64,000 nucleotides of DNA from Bacteroidota bacterium (GTDB lineage Bacteria; Bacteroidota; Bacteroidia; Bacteroidales; Cfx3-03), in the NCBI GenBank assembly GCA_013390605.1, contig JACAUB010000001.1, positions 2,626,124 through 2,690,123 on the forward strand, written 5' to 3'. The notes under the pieces were generated by a model that was given only the letters and a program-made list of their open reading frames with translations, was not told where the DNA came from and ran no database searches. This document shows, in pieces, positions 61,399 to 64,000 of the stretch (position 1 is the first letter of the stretch; every line of letters begins with the position of its first letter). Position numbers and translations under genes: made by a program.

Positions 61399-62916
61399 AT
61401 GAAAAGAATCAAATATCAATCTGTATTATTATGTCTATTGGTAATGTGCGGGCTAAACTTGTCTGCACAAATGGTTGGTCAACAATTGGACAGCCTTTTT
61501 AATGAGTTGGATCGTCAACATATACTTAACGGTAATGTGTTGATTGCAGAAAAAGGAAAAATAATCTTTCTGAGATCTTTGGGCTATGCCGATTTAGAAC
61601 AGCAAAAGCAAAATACCGACCATTCCCGTTTCCAGATTGGTTCAGTTTCCAAGACTTTTACTGCTGTGGCAATATTTCAGTTGGAAGAACACGGTAAATT
61701 GAAGCTGGAGGACCATCTGGTTTCTTATTTTCCAGACTTCCCCTATCCGGATGTAACCATTTATGAGTTATTGGCGCACACCTCTGGTATTCCAGACAAA
61801 GAGGAACTTTTCTTTCCAATCATCGAACGTGATCCTGACTGCGTTTTCACCAACAAGGATATCATTCCTGCAATGAAAGCATTGAACAAGCCGGTTGCTT
61901 TTACGCCGGGTAGTCAATGGCGCTACTGCAATATGGATTATGCACTGCTAGCATTACTGGTAGAAAAGATCAGTCGGATATCTTTCGGTGATTATCTGAA
62001 ACAGCACATTTTCTCCCCTGCAGGAATGGAGTACAGCTATTTACTTCCTTCCATGAAAATGTCACCAGAAGAAGTCAAAGGTTATTTGATTCGTGCGCAT
62101 TATTTGGGTGATATGGAACCCATTGATCGTAGCAAGAAAGTACATCCATGGAGCTACAACATGCGAGGGTTTGTGGGATGCACCAACATTGTCAGCACCA
62201 CGCATGATCTGCTCAATTTCGATGTCGCTTTGACCCAAAATAAGTTGCTGAAAGCTACAACCCTTTCAAAAATGCAAAATCCGTCGAAACTGTCAAATGG
62301 CAGGACTACGGTAGCAGACGGCGAATTTGGTAAGGCTGCATATGGGCTGGGCTGGTTTGTACAGGAAGATAGCAGCAAGGGTAAAATAGTGATGCATACC
62401 GGAAGGGAACCAGGCTTTTTCAGTTTTTTTCTGCGTGATCTCAGCCATCAAAGAACCATTATTATATTGGATAACATGGAAAGTTCAGGTTTTGGAAGAG
62501 CTTGCAAAGAAAGTTTTAATATATTTAGCCGAACAAATTATTTTCCGGAAATGAAGCACAAGGAATCCCTCTTTTTGGCATATGCAAAAAAACTACATTC
62601 AGAAGGCCCTGATGAAGCAATTACGCTATTTAACGTCCTGAAGAGTGACACTGCACATTATTTTGCGGATGAGCGGGAACTTAATGAACTAGGACTGGAG
62701 TTGCTGAATGACAGGCATTACAACTCTGCGTTGGAGGCATTGAAGTTGTGTACAATTCTGTTCCCGGAAAGCTGGAATACTTATGACAGCTACGGCAAAG
62801 CATTATTGCAAAATGGTAAAAAGCCAGAAGCCATCCTGATGTATAACAAGTCTGTGGAGATGAACCCACAGAATGAATCGGGGAAAAAGATATTAAAACA
62901 ATTGCTGCTAAAATAG
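61399..62916 (+). CDS. Secreted serine beta-lactamase-like hydrolase with C-terminal TPR-like tail
   Basis: 505 residues. Signal peptide about 1-23. Class C-type active site: Ser82-x-x-Lys85 (SVSK), Tyr176-Cys-Asn178 and His333-Thr-Gly, the KTG equivalent. Residues 24-380 are the hydrolase domain; about 385-505 look like TPR-type helical repeats (YNSALEALKLCTILFPESWNTYDSYGK style). It may be an esterase or peptidase rather than a true beta-lactamase. It stands between IS remnants, which suggests mobility. Confidence 0.85.
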   Translation: MKRIKYQSVLLCLLVMCGLNLSAQMVGQQLDSLFNELDRQHILNGNVLIAEKGKIIFLRSLGYADLEQQKQNTDHSRFQIGSVSKTFTAVAIFQLEEHGKLKLEDHLVSYFPDFPYPDVTIYELLAHTSGIPDKEELFFPIIERDPDCVFTNKDIIPAMKALNKPVAFTPGSQWRYCNMDYALLALLVEKISRISFGDYLKQHIFSPAGMEYSYLLPSMKMSPEEVKGYLIRAHYLGDMEPIDRSKKVHPWSYNMRGFVGCTNIVSTTHDLLNFDVALTQNKLLKATTLSKMQNPSKLSNGRTTVADGEFGKAAYGLGWFVQEDSSKGKIVMHTGREPGFFSFFLRDLSHQRTIIILDNMESSGFGRACKESFNIFSRTNYFPEMKHKESLFLAYAKKLHSEGPDEAITLFNVLKSDTAHYFADERELNELGLELLNDRHYNSALEALKLCTILFPESWNTYDSYGKALLQNGKKPEAILMYNKSVEMNPQNESGKKILKQLLLK

Positions 62917-63493
62917 CTGTGCCAAAATTTGATATGGGAAAGTAATGCACCATAACATTTAAGCGTTGCTGCCATGAGCACTCAACCATCGAATACAGGC
63001 AAACAAGAATCCCCTGTAAATTAAGTATAATAATATCACTATCTAATTATGAGACACACATTATTGTTCATCTTCTTATTGTTACTAGCTATTAGCATTT
63101 TAAGCTTTCAGGTTTGAAAATTTCTTCCATTTTGAGAGAGATAATATCGATCAAAACCTTCATTTTCAGCTTGACACAGACTGCAACTGGAAATGCATTT
63201 GTGGACAAGTGAGCGGAGAATCTGGTTGAGAAAGTTTTGCAGTTTGACAGGAAATTTATTGACCGACAACATTTGTGAGTAATTTACAAACATAAAAATG
63301 TACAAATGTTTCAAGTGACCGAAAACCGAACCGCTAACATCAGCTACCCGCAAGCCGGATTTCAGTGCTTCGTTGAAAGGAAATTAGTATTTTGAAAGGT
63401 AGCTCTTCGTAGGCAGTTTATCAGGTAACTCCCATCCTGGTGTAGCTTCTTACGTTACAGGCAATGCTAAGTGACAAATCAACAAAAAATACA
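62917..63493. other. Gap before the broken hydrolase
   Basis: Only a short signal-peptide-like frame (63049-63117) is present; no gene is otherwise visible. A CGTTACAGGCAATGC segment near 63453 is noted but not identified. Confidence 0.35.
63049..63117 (+). pseudogene. Orphan signal-peptide ORF
   Basis: 22 codons from ATG to TGA encode a hydrophobic leader (LLFIFLLLLAISIL). The rest of the gene is missing, so it looks like a truncated start. Confidence 0.3.
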
Positions 63494-63806
63494 ATGAAGA
63501 AGTTTATATAATTGGTTTTTATATTCCTACAAACAAATATTGCCATTTTCGCTCAGACCAAAAATGATAATATAGATACACTTATTCAATCCTATGTTAG
63601 CCTAAATAAATTTAGTGGTAATGTTCTTATTGCCAAAGAGGGAAAAGTCATTTTTGAAAAGAGTTATGGGTTTGCTGACAGAGATTTTGATATTCCAAAC
63701 TCCCAAAACACCAAGTTTCGTATTACTTCATTGGCTAAGCAATTCACTGCTGTGTTGATTCTACAACTAGCGAATCAGGTAAACTCAACTTAAATAACGG
63801 TATATA
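63494..63806 (+). pseudogene. Broken serine hydrolase gene (N-terminal part)
   Basis: The frame starts ATGAAGAAG at 63494 but hits TAA at codon 6. It continues open from 63512 as a serine hydrolase resembling its neighbour (FSGNVLIAKEGKVIF, then active-site-like SLAK). Near 63776 the frame shifts: the +1 frame then reads ESGKLNLNNG, the expected continuation. It ends near 63805 where transposase sequence begins on the other strand. Three lesions make it dead. Confidence 0.7.
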
Positions 63807-64000
63807 GCTCGCCCTGAGACAGTGCTGTTTCATCTAAATTCAAAGATGGGCAATGCTTTCTGGAAAGAGGATCCAATCTTCAGCATGCTTTAATTGATCC
63901 CAGATGTGGAAATCACTGAGATGGTCCCTGTATTGCTCTTCTAATAGTTTACCATTTATACCAAAGTAATCTCCAATACTTTTACAACTTACCGATCTGG
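63796..64000 (-). pseudogene. ISAon1-type transposase N-terminal fragment, continues beyond window
   Basis: Minus-strand frames read GDYFGINGKLLEEQYRD, DWILFPESIAHL and, one frame off, LDETALSQGELYT, the conserved N-terminal region of ISAon1-family transposases. A frameshift lies within them near 63840. The left edge abuts the broken hydrolase. The rest of the element is either outside the window or is the fragment at 60508-60837. Confidence 0.65.

Noticed and set aside
63108..63353. Minus-strand ORF of 81 codons
   Set aside because: No start context, no family, and it lies in IS-rich debris.
1..64000. rRNA or tRNA genes
   Set aside because: I looked for tRNA-like cloverleaf and rRNA core sequences by eye and saw none; a covariance search would be decisive.

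Overview
The window looks like chromosomal DNA of a Bacteroidota bacterium, probably a Bacteroidales/Marinilabiliales-type anaerobe or facultative anaerobe. The evidence is the AT-rich composition, -7 boxes of the TAnnTTTG type, weak Shine-Dalgarno sequences, and families typical of the phylum (DUF4468, DUF6266, BT4734/VirE-type primase-helicases, ISAon1-type transposases, ArsF/ArsG pair). This is inference; no rRNA or tRNA gene is present.

Left end (1-4850): a truncated zinc phospholipase/S1-P1-type secreted enzyme, a branched-chain aminotransferase and a multi-PAS histidine kinase with a degenerate receiver. Region 4.9-14.5 kb is a two-armed arsenic island. A minus-strand operon carries arsR, a thioredoxin-coupled arsC, ACR3, arsD, a thioredoxin-like gene, a double-domain arsA and an IscA-like gene. 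A plus-strand operon carries a second arsR, a small redox protein, arsF, arsG, a BFD-like Fe-S protein, an ArsP-like permease, a truncated NAD-binding gene and a second ArsC homologue whose catalytic Cys is Ser. The plus arm has two matching 20-bp GTTTCG/CGAAAC operators.

Region 14.9-37.0 kb is the most interesting part: about 15 plus-strand genes in tight succession. The first half would make a prenyl compound: two-cluster ferredoxin, radical SAM enzyme, DUF116 fused to polyprenyl synthase, a small alpha/alpha-toroid protein, a large class II (DxDD) triterpene-cyclase-like protein, and a COG0523 GTPase. The second half looks like a trans-envelope electron route: six beta-propeller proteins (five PQQ/BamB-like, one NHL-like), a small Cys protein, a Tat-type polyferredoxin, a NapH/NosR-like membrane Fe-S protein, and cytoplasmic NuoE-NuoF and NuoG/GltD-like flavoproteins. 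I recognise every family but not the assembled system. My hypothesis is a terpenoid product or terpenoid-dependent redox chain linked to NADH and periplasmic propellers.

Region 37.3-47 kb encodes export: a LolD-like ATPase with a large FtsX-like permease, then an RND adaptor, RND pump and TolC-like channel. Region 47.3-53.3 kb is mixed housekeeping, including a FakA-FakB fusion, DUF1295 protein, membrane-anchored Bcp-type peroxiredoxin, TspO and an alpha/beta hydrolase.

Region 53.7-60.5 kb is a mobile module (DUF6266, HTH protein, VirE/VapE primase-helicase, CHAP amidase) with an inverted repeat around an AT core that could be a replication origin. Region 60.5-64 kb is IS debris: two ISAon1-type fragments, a 52-bp perfect palindrome, one intact serine hydrolase and one broken one. 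Small repeats (a 66-bp family and a 60-bp MITE end) link the arsenic island, the electron-transfer cluster and the mobile module.
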